A stretch of 64,000 bases of DNA, from positions 1 through 64,000 of the forward strand of contig JAEYDD010000067.1 of the NCBI GenBank assembly GCA_023404095.1, read 5' to 3'. The position numbers and the translations under genes are program-made. The stretch comes from Pseudomonadota bacterium. Its GTDB lineage: Bacteria > Pseudomonadota > Alphaproteobacteria > Rhizobiales > Rhizobiaceae. The notes beneath the pieces were generated by a model. The model saw only the letters and a list, made by a program, of their open reading frames with translations. It was not told the origin of the DNA and did not search any database. Below, one piece after another: positions 50,686 through 59,077 of this stretch. How positions within the stretch are numbered: the first letter of the stretch is position 1; the number at the start of each line of letters is the position of its first letter.

Positions 50686-51564
50686 TCAGGCCGACAGCCG
50701 CAGCCCGATGCCCCAGGGGTCGATCAGCGAAACCGTGTCGCCGCTGCGGGTCGTGGCGATTTCCAGTGCGTCGAGCTGCTCGACCGCCTGTTGCAGTCGC
50801 TCGGCGCTGCTGAAACGGATGGTGTAGTCGGCAAGCCCGGTCATCGCGGCGTCCCGCTTTGCCGCGCCGCGCGAATTCCAGACGTTCGCGCCGATGTGGT
50901 GGTGATACTTGCCGGACGCGAAGAAGCTCGCGCCGGGATAGCGCGCCATCAGGTCGAGCCCCAGCACGTCACGGAAGAAGGCGTCGGCCTGCGGGATGTC
51001 GGATACCTGCAGATGGATGTGGCCCATCGCGGAATCGGCCGGGATGCCGCTCCAGCGTTCGCCCTTCGGCGCCTCGTCGTAGAGCCGCTGCAGGTCGAGC
51101 GGCAGTGTCGCCATCTCCACCGTTCCGTCGGGCTTGTAGTTCCATTCGTCGCGGCCGCGGTCGCGATAGACCTCGATGCCGTTTCCTTCCGGGTCGTCCA
51201 GATAGATCGCCTCGCTGACGAGGTGATCGGAGGCGCCGGTCAGCTGCACGCCATTGTGGGCGGCATGCGCCAGCCAGCGCGAAAGCTCCCTGCGGCTCGG
51301 CATCAGGAAGGCGTTGTGGAAGAGGCCCGGCGTGCGCCGGGATGCGCGAACGGCCTTGCCATCCGTCGTCAGCGTCAAGAGCGGGCGTCCGCCCGCGCCG
51401 AGCGTATGGCCCGAAGCGGACCGTTCCAGCACCGCAAGACCCATCATTTTCTGATACCATTCGGACGTGACCGGTAGATCGGTGACGAGCAGATGCGCAT
51501 GCTCCACATGCGCCGGCATGTTGACGGCGTGCGTGGGTGCGTCGAGCGCAGTGGCTTCGGTCAT
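50686..51564 (-). CDS. VOC-family dioxygenase-like protein (CatE-type, two VOC modules)
   Basis: A 292-residue protein with two tandem vicinal-oxygen-chelate modules. Module 1 (~15-130) starts HVEHAHLLVTDLPVTSEWYQKMMGL and ends DPEGNGIEVYRDR. Module 2 (~170-285) starts MGHIHLQVSDIPQADAFFRDVLGLD and includes YHHHIGANVWNS. Candidate metal ligands are the His of HIHLQV, one of YHHHIG and a Glu/Asp at the end. This layout matches CatE/catechol 2,3-dioxygenase-like proteins. The ATG at 51564 has GGAGGAC upstream. Divergent from usp with a palindrome between them. Confidence 0.88.
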   Translation of the reverse strand: MTEATALDAPTHAVNMPAHVEHAHLLVTDLPVTSEWYQKMMGLAVLERSASGHTLGAGGRPLLTLTTDGKAVRASRRTPGLFHNAFLMPSRRELSRWLAHAAHNGVQLTGASDHLVSEAIYLDDPEGNGIEVYRDRGRDEWNYKPDGTVEMATLPLDLQRLYDEAPKGERWSGIPADSAMGHIHLQVSDIPQADAFFRDVLGLDLMARYPGASFFASGKYHHHIGANVWNSRGAAKRDAAMTGLADYTIRFSSAERLQQAVEQLDALEIATTRSGDTVSLIDPWGIGLRLSA

Positions 51565-51688
51565 GAAAGTCCTCCGTCGAATGATCTCGGCCGGACAAGG
51601 CCGCATGTCGCATATAATTGGCCCGCTTCCGGCTCCCCGAATATGGCCACGCCGGATCGTTCGCGAAAGGTGGTGAATTGGCGATATT

Positions 51689-51709
51689 TCGTCAACGTGC
51701 CGTTGACGA
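51689..51709. promoter_or_regulatory. 21-bp palindrome between the VOC and Usp genes
   Basis: TCGTCAACG and CGTTGACGA are perfect 9-bp arms around TGC. It sits 125 bp from the VOC gene start and 143 bp from the usp start, and is the best operator candidate of this divergent region. Confidence 0.5.
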
Positions 51710-51851
51710 TCCGTTCTGCTTGTCGCCGGCTGCCTGCAACCCTGCGTCACGTCGGACGCAACGCCGCAGTTTTGTCTTGATCCTCGTCAATGCGGCGCGC
51801 AGTCTCGAGAGGCAACGTGCGCACGAAGCGAGAGGCGGAAAGGGGCCCGGC

Positions 51852-52262
51852 ATGTACAGGAAGATCATCGTTCCCATTGCAATGGACCAGCTGGAGCGCG
51901 GCGAACAGATTCTGACACGGGCGAGAAGCCTGCTTGCGGACGGCGGCGAGATCGTTCTGGTCAATGTCATCGAGATGGCGACCAGCTACATCTCCATCGA
52001 GTTCCCCGCCGCTCTCATGGAAACGGAGATCAAGCAGGCCGAGGAGCGGCTGGCCCGCCTGCGCGACAAACTGGGCATTTCCGCCCTGATCGACATCCGC
52101 TACGGCGCCAGCGCCGGGCAGATCATTGCCGCGGCCGAGGAACACAAGGCCGATCTTATCGTTGTTGCATCTCACCGCCCGGGACTGGCAAACTATCTGC
52201 TGGGCTCGACTGCGGACCGGGTCGTGCGTCATTCGCCGACATCCGTGCTCGTCGATCGCTAG
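51852..52262 (+). CDS. Universal stress protein (UspA family)
   Basis: A 136-residue single Usp domain. It opens MYRKIIVPIAMDQLERG; the ATP-binding end is VVASHRPGLANYLLGSTADRVVRHSPTSVLV, matching the G-x2-G-x9-G-S/T pattern only loosely. A UspFG-like LARLRDKLG stretch precedes. Upstream in-frame codons reach back to 51618 but the ATG at 51852 begins the conserved domain. Role in stress survival is general. Confidence 0.9.
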   Translation: MYRKIIVPIAMDQLERGEQILTRARSLLADGGEIVLVNVIEMATSYISIEFPAALMETEIKQAEERLARLRDKLGISALIDIRYGASAGQIIAAAEEHKADLIVVASHRPGLANYLLGSTADRVVRHSPTSVLVDR

Positions 52263-52423
52263 GAAAGTTCCCCAAACTGGAACGGCGGCTTCGCTGGACA
52301 CGCGGAGAGACGAGAACAAACAGGCTGAGGGCAGAGCGGATTTATGTCGCGACGCGCCTCCAGGCGAGAGCCGGGCCCGGCTTTTGAATGCGCCGCACCC
52401 CCTTCGAGAAGGAAAGACAGGCC

Positions 52424-52744
52424 ATGCTTGATACCGCACAATTCAAAGACAGGCTTCTCGGCCGCAAGCACGAACTCTACCGGCGGCTTCACAAGATCGA
52501 GAACGATCTAGAGGCCACCCCCAATCCGGACGCGGAGGAACGGGCGACCGAGCGCGAGAACGACGAGGTGCTGGAGGAGATCGGCAACACGGGGCTTGGC
52601 GAAATCGCCGCCATCGATGCCGCGCTCAATCGCATCGAGGCCGGCACCTTCGGCATCTGCCCCAAGTGCGGGCAGGCTGTCTCGCCGGCGCGCCTGGCCG
52701 CCGTTCCCCATGCCGCGCTCTGCGAAGAGTGCATCAAGCGCTGA
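52424..52744 (+). CDS. DksA/TraR C4-type zinc finger protein
   Basis: A 106-residue DksA-like protein. A coiled-coil N-terminal half (LLGRKHELYRRLHKIENDLEATPNPDAEERATERENDEVLEEIG, split by its acidic PDAEERATE tip) leads into the C4 zinc finger CPKCGQAVSPARLAAVPHAALCEEC. Such short DksA paralogues bind the secondary channel of RNA polymerase, though some lack the acidic tip pair of true DksA. The ATG at 52424 follows GGAAAGACAGG. It follows usp in the same direction 162 bp downstream. Confidence 0.92.
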   Translation: MLDTAQFKDRLLGRKHELYRRLHKIENDLEATPNPDAEERATERENDEVLEEIGNTGLGEIAAIDAALNRIEAGTFGICPKCGQAVSPARLAAVPHAALCEECIKR

Positions 52745-52816
52745 GGGCGCATGCAGACCAATGCGCACCGTGCAGCCATGCGTTGCGCATCGGCCGTTTG
52801 CGAACCGTTACGCACG

Positions 52817-52915
52817 TTACCAAAAGTGAAGCCTCCGCCGGCCTTCCGGCCCCTTGGCGGCCTTGATGATGACGGCGGCAATTGGCACGATGGATACAGC
52901 TCGATAGGCCTTCAC
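52817..52915 (-). CDS. Possible 32-residue membrane-type small protein
   Basis: A GTG-started frame on the minus strand with AGGAG 7 nt upstream. It encodes a short hydrophobic helix (VSIVPIAAVII) followed by a basic tail (KAAKGPEGRRR). It occupies the otherwise empty 286-bp gap between the DksA-like and HlyIII genes. Support is limited to the ribosome binding site and composition. Confidence 0.3.
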   Translation of the reverse strand: MKAYRAVSIVPIAAVIIKAAKGPEGRRRLHFW

Positions 52916-53030
52916 AGGGGCACTCCTAACGGGAAAGGAGTGGGGCAGCAGCATGGCGCCGATGGTCCCGACCTGCCGGACGCGCCTTCGAAGTCTAGTC
53001 GTCCGCTGTGTACCGCGTGGAACGGGTCGC

Positions 53031-53681
53031 ATGGAAATCGAAGGTATCAGATGGCAGTACGATCGCCATGAACTGATTGCCGATGGCATCGTTCATGGCG
53101 TCGGCGTCATATCTGCTCTTATCGGGGTAACCGCACTCATCTTCTATGCCAATGTCTGGACGACAAGCGGCCAGCTGGCCGCCGCCGCCGTCTACGGCCT
53201 GGGCCTGCTACTGTCGCTGGGCATCTCCTTCGCCTACAATCTCTGGCCGGTGTCGAAGGTGAAATGGCAGCTGCGCCGGTTCGATCATTCCGCCATTTTT
53301 GTTCTCATCGCCGCCACCTACACGCCTTTCCTCCAGCGCGGCCTGGACGAGCCGCTGCTGATGGGCATGCTCGTCGCGGTCTGGCTTATTGCCTTCGCCG
53401 GCGTGGCGATGAAATTCCTGCTGCCCGGCCGCTACGATCGGCTGGCGATCCTGCTCTATCTCGCCATGGGATGGAGCGGCGTGCTTGCCACCGGGCCGTT
53501 GAGTGCCACTTTGCCCGAAACGACGCTCACGCTGATCCTGATCGGCGGCCTGCTCTATTCGGTGGGCGTGATCTTCCATGTCTGGCAGAGCCTGCGCTTC
53601 CAGAACGCGATATGGCACGGCTTCGTGGTCGCCGCCGCAGGCGTCCACTATTCGGCCGTCGTCACCTGCGTCAGCGCGTGA
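53031..53681 (+). CDS. Hemolysin III/PAQR family membrane protein
   Basis: A 216-residue seven-helix membrane protein of the HlyIII/YqfA type. Signature pieces are RHELIADGIVHGVGVISALIGVTAL with the conserved His and the FDHSAIFVLIAATYTPF motif (conserved Asp-His-Ser), then a late FHVWQSLRFQNAIWHGFVVAAAGVHYSAV carrying the final His residues. PAQR proteins may be metal-dependent hydrolases. The start at 53031 begins the conserved N-terminus (MEIEGIRWQYDRHE); the longer frame from 52953 is not favoured. Confidence 0.92.
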   Translation: MEIEGIRWQYDRHELIADGIVHGVGVISALIGVTALIFYANVWTTSGQLAAAAVYGLGLLLSLGISFAYNLWPVSKVKWQLRRFDHSAIFVLIAATYTPFLQRGLDEPLLMGMLVAVWLIAFAGVAMKFLLPGRYDRLAILLYLAMGWSGVLATGPLSATLPETTLTLILIGGLLYSVGVIFHVWQSLRFQNAIWHGFVVAAAGVHYSAVVTCVSA

Positions 53682-53705
53682 ACGCGGGTCCGGACGCGGC
53701 GCAAT

Positions 53706-54278
53706 TCAGCCGCGATCGCAACGTACCAGGATCACGAGATAGCGGCAGGTCTCCTTGCTGTCGTTGACGAAGGCGCAATCGACCGGCGCTGCCAGCGCCA
53801 GGCAATCGCCGCAGGCAAGGCGGTGGATCGTTTCGCCCTCGACGAAGGTGAGCGTCCCCTGAATGACGCGCAGCATCTGCCGCTGGAAGGCGAAGGCGGC
53901 CGCGGGATAGGCGACGCGCGCGCCGGCGGGAAGCTCGACCTCGACCAGTTCGGCAGGGGCTGCGGCGGGCGAAGCCTGGCGACGCCGGTAGCCGGTTTCG
54001 GGATCCACCCAGACCGGCTGGTCGGCAAGGCGCAGCACCCGCTCGGTGCCCGCCTCCGCCCGGGCGATCAGGGTGGAGACGGAAAAGCCGAACGCGGCGC
54101 ATAGCCGGCCGAGCAGCGCCGCCGTCGGGCTGCTCTCGCCGCGTTCGATCTTGTGGATCATCGCCCGCGAGACGCCAGCGCGTTCGGACAGGTCGCTCAG
54201 CGACCATCCGCGCGCCTCCCTTTCGGTGCGGACGCGCAGGCCTAGACTCTGGTCGAAGTCGTCTGCTAAAGTGGACAT
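53706..54278 (-). CDS. XRE-family regulator with C-terminal cupin
   Basis: A 190-residue protein: an N-terminal XRE HTH (LRVRTEREARGWSLSDLSERAGVSRAMIHKIERGESSPTAALLGRL, key HTH SLSDLSERAGVSRAMIHKIE) and a C-terminal cupin barrel (GARVAYPAAAFAFQRQMLRVIQGTLTFVEGE...GDCLALAAPVDCAFVND). The cupin would bind a small ligand or metal. The start is ATG 54278, only 41 bp from the divergent acetyltransferase gene. It probably represses that gene and itself from the short shared intergenic region. Confidence 0.93.
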   Translation of the reverse strand: MSTLADDFDQSLGLRVRTEREARGWSLSDLSERAGVSRAMIHKIERGESSPTAALLGRLCAAFGFSVSTLIARAEAGTERVLRLADQPVWVDPETGYRRRQASPAAAPAELVEVELPAGARVAYPAAAFAFQRQMLRVIQGTLTFVEGETIHRLACGDCLALAAPVDCAFVNDSKETCRYLVILVRCDRG

Positions 54279-54319
54279 AACGTAACAATAGTAGACGGAC
54301 AACGAAGGAGCAAGCGGCA

Positions 54320-54868
54320 ATGGCACAGGGGGTTTCGGCACCGGCGGTCCTGATCCGCGATGCGCGCGAAGAGGACATGGCGGCCGTCATGGAGATCTAC
54401 AATGACGCCGTCGCCAATACGACCGCGATCTGGAACGACACCCTTGTCGACCTGGACAACCGCCTCGAGTGGTTTCGCGGCCGGCGTGATCGCGGCTTTC
54501 CGGTGCTCGTCGCCGAACTGGACGGGGCTGTGGTCGGCTATGCGTCCTATGGCGACTGGCGCGCCTTCGACGGCTATCGCCACACCGCGGAACATTCCAT
54601 CTACGTGCACAAGGATGCCCGCGGCAACGGTATCGGTCGCACGCTGCTCGGCGCGCTGATCGAGCGCGCGCGGAAATCCGGCATCCACGTCATGATCGCG
54701 GGCATCGAGGCGCAGAACGAGGCGTCGATCCGCCTGCACGAGAGCTTCGGCTTCCGCACCGTCGGGTGCTTCCGCGAAGTGGGTACCAAGTTCGGCCGCT
54801 GGCTGGACCTGACCTGCATGGAACTGTGCGTGCAGCATCCCATGCAAAACAGGGACTTGGTGGCGTAG
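54320..54868 (+). CDS. Phosphinothricin acetyltransferase-like GNAT (PAT/MddA/YncA type)
   Basis: A 182-residue GNAT enzyme. It opens VLIRDAREEDMAAVMEIYNDAVANTTAIWNDTLVDLDNRLEWF, the signature start of the PAT/YncA group. HSIYVHKDARGNGIGRTLLGALIERARKSGIHVMIAGI forms motif A with RGNGIG, and SIRLHESFGFRTVGCFREVGTKFGRWLDLTCMEL completes it. Members acetylate phosphinothricin, methionine sulfone or sulfoximine. The ATG at 54320 is preceded by AAGGAGCAAGCGGCA. Divergent from the XRE-cupin regulator. Confidence 0.93.
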   Translation: MAQGVSAPAVLIRDAREEDMAAVMEIYNDAVANTTAIWNDTLVDLDNRLEWFRGRRDRGFPVLVAELDGAVVGYASYGDWRAFDGYRHTAEHSIYVHKDARGNGIGRTLLGALIERARKSGIHVMIAGIEAQNEASIRLHESFGFRTVGCFREVGTKFGRWLDLTCMELCVQHPMQNRDLVA

Positions 54869-54953
54869 GCGGAATCTTTTTCAGAAGGATACGACATCAA
54901 GAGGTTTGCGGGACGGTCTCGATCTTCGTCGCGATTCAAGAAGATAAATGCTT

Positions 54954-55106
54954 CCGTCTCGCCGGCCGTGAGCCGGAAACCAGCGCGATCAAGTCTTTGA
55001 TCGCAAGAGAATCCTATCGCCTTGCGGTCGCAAGGCGGCTGGCTTCCGGCTCGCCGCCGGAAGGACGGAAGCGGGAGGTGGCATACTCATGCAACGCTCG
55101 TGTCGC
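54954..55106. repeat. RIME-like element, four-hairpin variant, with conserved right extension
   Basis: CCGTCTCGCCGGCC to GGACGG (54954-55068) matches the element at 46539 block by block, including GCGATCAA/TTGATCGC and CGCCTTGC/GCAAGGCG. The following bases to about 55106 (GCGGGAGGT..TACTC.TGCAACGCT) are also shared with 46654-46693. It fills most of the 358-bp gap between the acetyltransferase and msrB genes; I see no gene there. Confidence 0.75.
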
Positions 55107-55226
55107 GTATTGTGAACCTCCTGCGAACCCGTACCGATTTGGCCGGGGCAGAAGCGCTGCCCCGGAATCAGTTTTTCAACGTTACAAGCCAGTGCGCTGA
55201 ACCGAAAAGGATTTTCGGCCTTTCGG

Positions 55227-55634
55227 CTATTGCTCCTCGAACGTCAGCGCCACGCCGTTCATGCAGAAGCGCAAGCCGTGCGGCGGGGGGCCATCCGGAA
55301 AGACGTGGCCGAGATGGGCGTCGCAGTCCGCGCAGCGGATCTCGACCCGATTCATGCCGTAGGAGAGGTCGCGGTGGCTCGTCACCGCACCCGGCTCGAT
55401 CGGCTGGGTGAAGCTCGGCCAGCCGGTCCCGGAGTTGAATTTCGCCTCGGAACTGTAGAGCGGGCGATCGCAGCAGACGCAGTGATAGATGCCCGTCTTC
55501 GAACTGTCGAAATCCGGGCTGGAAAACGCCCGTTCCGTACCGTGCTCGCGGGTGATGCGGTATTGCTCCGGCGTCAGCAACTGCCGCCATTCCTCGTCCG
55601 TCTTGAAAACCTTCAGCTTCGCATTCTCATTCAT
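55227..55634 (-). CDS. msrB: Peptide-methionine (R)-S-oxide reductase
   Basis: A 135-residue MsrB. Zinc-binding cysteines are in YHCVCCDRPLY and EIRCADCDAHLGHVF. GTGWPSF is the substrate-side loop, and the catalytic Cys lies in LRFCMNGVAL near the C-terminus. It repairs R-methionine sulfoxide in proteins. ATG 55634 follows GGAGACCCCCC; the upstream in-frame extension is discarded. No signal peptide, so it acts in the cytoplasm. It is divergent from the mrp operon. Confidence 0.96.
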   Translation of the reverse strand: MNENAKLKVFKTDEEWRQLLTPEQYRITREHGTERAFSSPDFDSSKTGIYHCVCCDRPLYSSEAKFNSGTGWPSFTQPIEPGAVTSHRDLSYGMNRVEIRCADCDAHLGHVFPDGPPPHGLRFCMNGVALTFEEQ

Positions 55635-55899
55635 GGGGGGTCTCCTTCGGTCCCCTATGTAGGGTGCAAAAGCAGGGAATAACATGGATGTGTTCGCCAA
55701 AATGCCTGGTCGTTGCTTTCCATGCAGGGTGATTTCGGCCATACAGGCGTGCAATCAGTTCGCCGAGCCATGGCGCGGCATTCGACTGTCGCCGAGATAA
55801 AGCTCGCCGGTCGGCAATCGACGCGAGGCAAGGGACGGGACGCTGCGGAAGCACCGGCACGTCCGAAGGCGCGCTGCAGGAGCGTGTTGGGGAGAAGCA

Positions 55900-58281
55900 A
55901 TGCAATCAGGCATGATGGCCATGACGTTCGTCGCATTCTGCATGCCCTTTGCGGGCGCGCTGGCGGCTCCCGTCCTGACCCGTCTGCTTGGTTCTCGCGC
56001 CGCCTTGCCGCTTTCGCTTTTCCCTCTGGCGATCTTGCTGCATTTCACTCGGTTGCTGCCGGAAATCGGCCGCGGCGAGATCGTCACCGGCGGCTACATG
56101 TGGGTGCCGCACTACAATGTCAGTTTCTCCTGGCTGATCGACGGTCTGTCGCTGACCTTCCTGCTGCTGATATCCGGCATCGGTACGCTGATCGTTCTCT
56201 ATTCCGGCGCTTACCTGAAGGGCCACCCGCATCAGGGGCGCTTCTTCTCCTTCATCCTGATGTTCATGGGCGCCATGCTGGGTCTCGTGGCGTCGGACAG
56301 CTTCCTGATGCTGTTCGTCTTCTGGGAGCTGACTTCGATCACCTCGTTCCTGCTGATCGGCTTCGATCACGCGCGGGAGGCATCGCGCCGGGCAGCGCTG
56401 CAGGCGCTGGTCGTTACCGGTGGCGGCGGGCTCCTGCTGCTTGCGGGACTGCTGCTGATCTGGGACGTCACCGGCGTCACCCAGTTGTCGCTGCTGCTGT
56501 CCTTCGGTCCCGAGGTGCGCGCAAGCCCGTTCTACGTCGCGATCCTGGTGCTGGTGCTGGGCGGGGCCTTTACGAAGTCCGCGCAGTTCCCCTTCCATTT
56601 CTGGCTGCCGAACGCGATGGAGGCGCCGACCCCGGTCTCCGCCTACCTGCATTCGGCGACGATGGTGAAGGCGGGCGTCTACCTGCTGATGCGCCTCAAT
56701 CCCGTTCTCGGCGGCACCACGCCGTGGGAGACGATCCTGCCGGCCTTCGGCGGGCTGACGCTGCTCGTCGGCGCCGTCCTCTCGATCCGGCAGACCGACC
56801 TGAAGCTGATGCTGGCCTACACCACCGTCGCCTCGCTCGGCCTGCTCGTCATGCTGACCGGCTTCGGCTCCGAACATGCGGCCGCTGCGGCCGCCCTCTA
56901 TCTGGTGGCGCACTCGCTGTTCAAGGGCGCGCTGTTCATGGTTGCCGGCCTTGTCGACCACGAGACCGGCACCCGCGACATCACCCGGCTCGGCGGACTT
57001 GGCCGCGCCATGCCGCTGACCTTCGCAGCCGCAGTCCTGGCCGCACTTTCGATGGCCGGCTTGCCGCCTTTCTTCGGTTTCCTCGCCAAGGAAGAAGTCT
57101 ACGTGGCGCTTGCGGGCGGCAGCCTGCGGTCGATGGCGTTCATGCTGGCGGCGGTGATCGGCAACGCACTGATGTTCGCCGTGGCCTTCGCGATCGCCCT
57201 GAAGCCGTTCCTCGGCCCCCGCGTCGCGACGCCGAAGGCGCCGCACGAGGGGCCGGCGCTGCTCTGGCTCGGTCCGATGCTGCTTGCGGTGTGCGGCCTT
57301 GCGGCCGGCCTGATGTCGGCTGAAGTCCACGCGCTGGTGACCTCGCCGCTGGCGTCCGCGATCGCCGGCCAGCCGCAGGCGGTGACGGTTTCGGCCGTGC
57401 CGCATGCCAGCCTCGCGCTGCTCATCTCTGCCGTGACCATCCTGCTCGGCGTCGTCGTCTTCCTGCTTCTGGATCGCGCGCGCCTCGCCGCCGACCGGCT
57501 GGTCGAGGACATCGGCTGGGGGCCCGACCGGGGCTTCGACCAGTTCATGGCCGGCATCGTGCGCTTCTCGCACCGGCTGACGCGGCTGCTGCAGCCTGGC
57601 CGGATGGAAGTCTACCTCACCGTAACCTTCGTCGTCGTCGCAGCCGCACTTCTGCTGCCGCTCGCCTGGTACGGCGAATGGCCGCGCCTGCCGATCTGGC
57701 CGGCCGATGCGCAGTTCCACGAGCTCGCGGTGATGGCGCTGGCGCTCGCCGGCGTCTTCGGCGTGCTCACGGCGACGAACAGGCTGAACGCCATCCTCGC
57801 GCTCGGCATCCAGGGCTTCGCCGTGGCGCTGCTGTTCCTGCTGTTCGGCGCCCCCGATTTGGCCTTCACCCAGTTCATGGTCGAGACGCTGTCGGTCGTC
57901 ATCCTGACGCTGGTGATGACCCGGTTGCACCTGCAGCCGCGCGATGCCCGCCCGCTTTCGCAGAAACTGCCCGATGCGGCTCTTGCGATCGCCTGCGGGC
58001 TGGGCTTCTCCCTCTATCTGCTGAAGGTCACGCAGGGCCGCTTCGATCCCGTCATGACGGAGTTCTTCAACCTCTATTCGAAGGCGATCGCGCATGGCGC
58101 CAACGTCGTCAACGTCATCATCGTCGATTTCCGCGGCACCGATACGCTGGGCGAGATCGCCGTCGTCATGACGACTGGCCTTGCCATCCTCTCGCTGATC
58201 CGCATCCGCAAGTCCGCCGCGGGGTCCTCCGCGGCAGCCGCGGGCCCAAAGAGGGCCGCAGCAGGGGAGACGCAGCGATGA
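55900..58281 (+). CDS. mrpA: Monovalent cation/H+ antiporter subunit A
   Basis: A 793-residue membrane protein, the largest Mrp subunit, homologous to complex I antiporter subunits (NuoL). Proton-channel segments are FFSFILMFMGAMLGLVASDSFLMLFVFWELTSITSFLLIGF and TKSAQFPFHFWLPNAMEAPTPVSAYLHSATMVKAGVYLLMR, with the channel Glu in FWELTS and Lys in TMVKAG. The C-terminal ~150 residues form the MrpA-C module (ALFFLLFGAPDLAFTQFMVETLSVVILTLVM-like LFLLFGAPDLAFTQF). ATG 55900 follows GGGGAGAAGCA. Subunit B is a separate gene. First gene of the seven-gene operon. Confidence 0.95.
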   Translation: MQSGMMAMTFVAFCMPFAGALAAPVLTRLLGSRAALPLSLFPLAILLHFTRLLPEIGRGEIVTGGYMWVPHYNVSFSWLIDGLSLTFLLLISGIGTLIVLYSGAYLKGHPHQGRFFSFILMFMGAMLGLVASDSFLMLFVFWELTSITSFLLIGFDHAREASRRAALQALVVTGGGGLLLLAGLLLIWDVTGVTQLSLLLSFGPEVRASPFYVAILVLVLGGAFTKSAQFPFHFWLPNAMEAPTPVSAYLHSATMVKAGVYLLMRLNPVLGGTTPWETILPAFGGLTLLVGAVLSIRQTDLKLMLAYTTVASLGLLVMLTGFGSEHAAAAAALYLVAHSLFKGALFMVAGLVDHETGTRDITRLGGLGRAMPLTFAAAVLAALSMAGLPPFFGFLAKEEVYVALAGGSLRSMAFMLAAVIGNALMFAVAFAIALKPFLGPRVATPKAPHEGPALLWLGPMLLAVCGLAAGLMSAEVHALVTSPLASAIAGQPQAVTVSAVPHASLALLISAVTILLGVVVFLLLDRARLAADRLVEDIGWGPDRGFDQFMAGIVRFSHRLTRLLQPGRMEVYLTVTFVVVAAALLLPLAWYGEWPRLPIWPADAQFHELAVMALALAGVFGVLTATNRLNAILALGIQGFAVALLFLLFGAPDLAFTQFMVETLSVVILTLVMTRLHLQPRDARPLSQKLPDAALAIACGLGFSLYLLKVTQGRFDPVMTEFFNLYSKAIAHGANVVNVIIVDFRGTDTLGEIAVVMTTGLAILSLIRIRKSAAGSSAAAAGPKRAAAGETQR

Positions 58282-58694
58282 ACACCGTCATCTTCCGCAC
58301 GCTCGCCCCCTTTCTTACCGCACTGATGCTGCTCTTTTCGGTGTTCGTCCTGCTGCGCGGCCACAACGAACCCGGCGGCGGTTTCATCGGCGGGCTGATC
58401 GCGGCCGCGGCGCTGGCAATCTACGGGGTGGCGCGCGGCATCCAGCCGGTGCGCGAGGCGCTTTGGTTCCACCCGATGACGATTGCGGCCTTCGGCCTGC
58501 TGCTTGCCTGCGTTGCCGGTCTGGTCTCGATGGTTGCGGCCGTCCCCTTCATGACGGGGCTGTGGATCTATCCGAACTTCTTCGGCGTCGAGGTCCCGCT
58601 GTCCACCGTGATGCTGTTCGACCTCGGGGTCTATCTCGTCGTGGTCGGCGCCGTCACCTCGATCGCGCTGGCGCTGGAGCGGGAGGATATCTGA
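58278..58694 (+). CDS. mrpB: Monovalent cation/H+ antiporter subunit B
   Basis: A 138-residue membrane protein with four hydrophobic segments. It starts MNTVIFRTLAPFLTALMLLFSVFVLLRGHNEPGGGFIGGLIAA, where RGHNEPGGGFIGGL is the MnhB signature. It overlaps mrpA by ATGA at 58278. The coupled, tight spacing continues through the operon. Confidence 0.95.
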   Translation: MNTVIFRTLAPFLTALMLLFSVFVLLRGHNEPGGGFIGGLIAAAALAIYGVARGIQPVREALWFHPMTIAAFGLLLACVAGLVSMVAAVPFMTGLWIYPNFFGVEVPLSTVMLFDLGVYLVVVGAVTSIALALEREDI

Positions 58695-59071
58695 TGGAAG
58701 TACTCTTCTGCCTCCTCGTCGGCGTCTTCTTTGCCGCTGCTGTCTATCTCATGCTGTCGAAGTTTCTCGTGCGCATCCTGCTCGGCGTCGCGATCCTCGG
58801 CAATGCGGTCAATCTGCTGCTGTTCACCAGCGGACGTATCCTGCGCGAGGTGCCGCCGATCATTCCCGCCGGCCTCGACCGCCAGGTGGCCGTGACTGCA
58901 AACCCGCTGCCGCAGGCTCTGATCCTGACGGCGATCGTCATCTCCTTTTCGTTCTTCGCCTTCCTGCTGGTGCTGTCCTACCGCGCCTTCCAGGATCTCG
59001 GCACCGACAACGCCAATGAAATGCGCGTCGCTGAGCCGGTGGCGGATAGCGCGCCTCCGACGGGATACTGA
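58694..59071 (+). CDS. mrpC: Monovalent cation/H+ antiporter subunit C
   Basis: A 125-residue protein homologous to NuoK, with three hydrophobic segments. Conserved pieces are YLMLSKFLVRILLGVAILGNAVNLLLF (NuoK-like G-NAVNL) and NPLPQALILTAIVISFSFFAFLLVL. The start overlaps the mrpB stop (TGATG at 58692-58696). Confidence 0.95.
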   Translation: MEVLFCLLVGVFFAAAVYLMLSKFLVRILLGVAILGNAVNLLLFTSGRILREVPPIIPAGLDRQVAVTANPLPQALILTAIVISFSFFAFLLVLSYRAFQDLGTDNANEMRVAEPVADSAPPTGY

Positions 59072-59077
59072 TACCCC

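Noticed and set aside
55906..58095. 729-codon open frame opposite mrpA
   Set aside because: Its composition (Gln, Arg, Asp and His repeats) is that of an antisense of a hydrophobic membrane protein; mrpA is certain.
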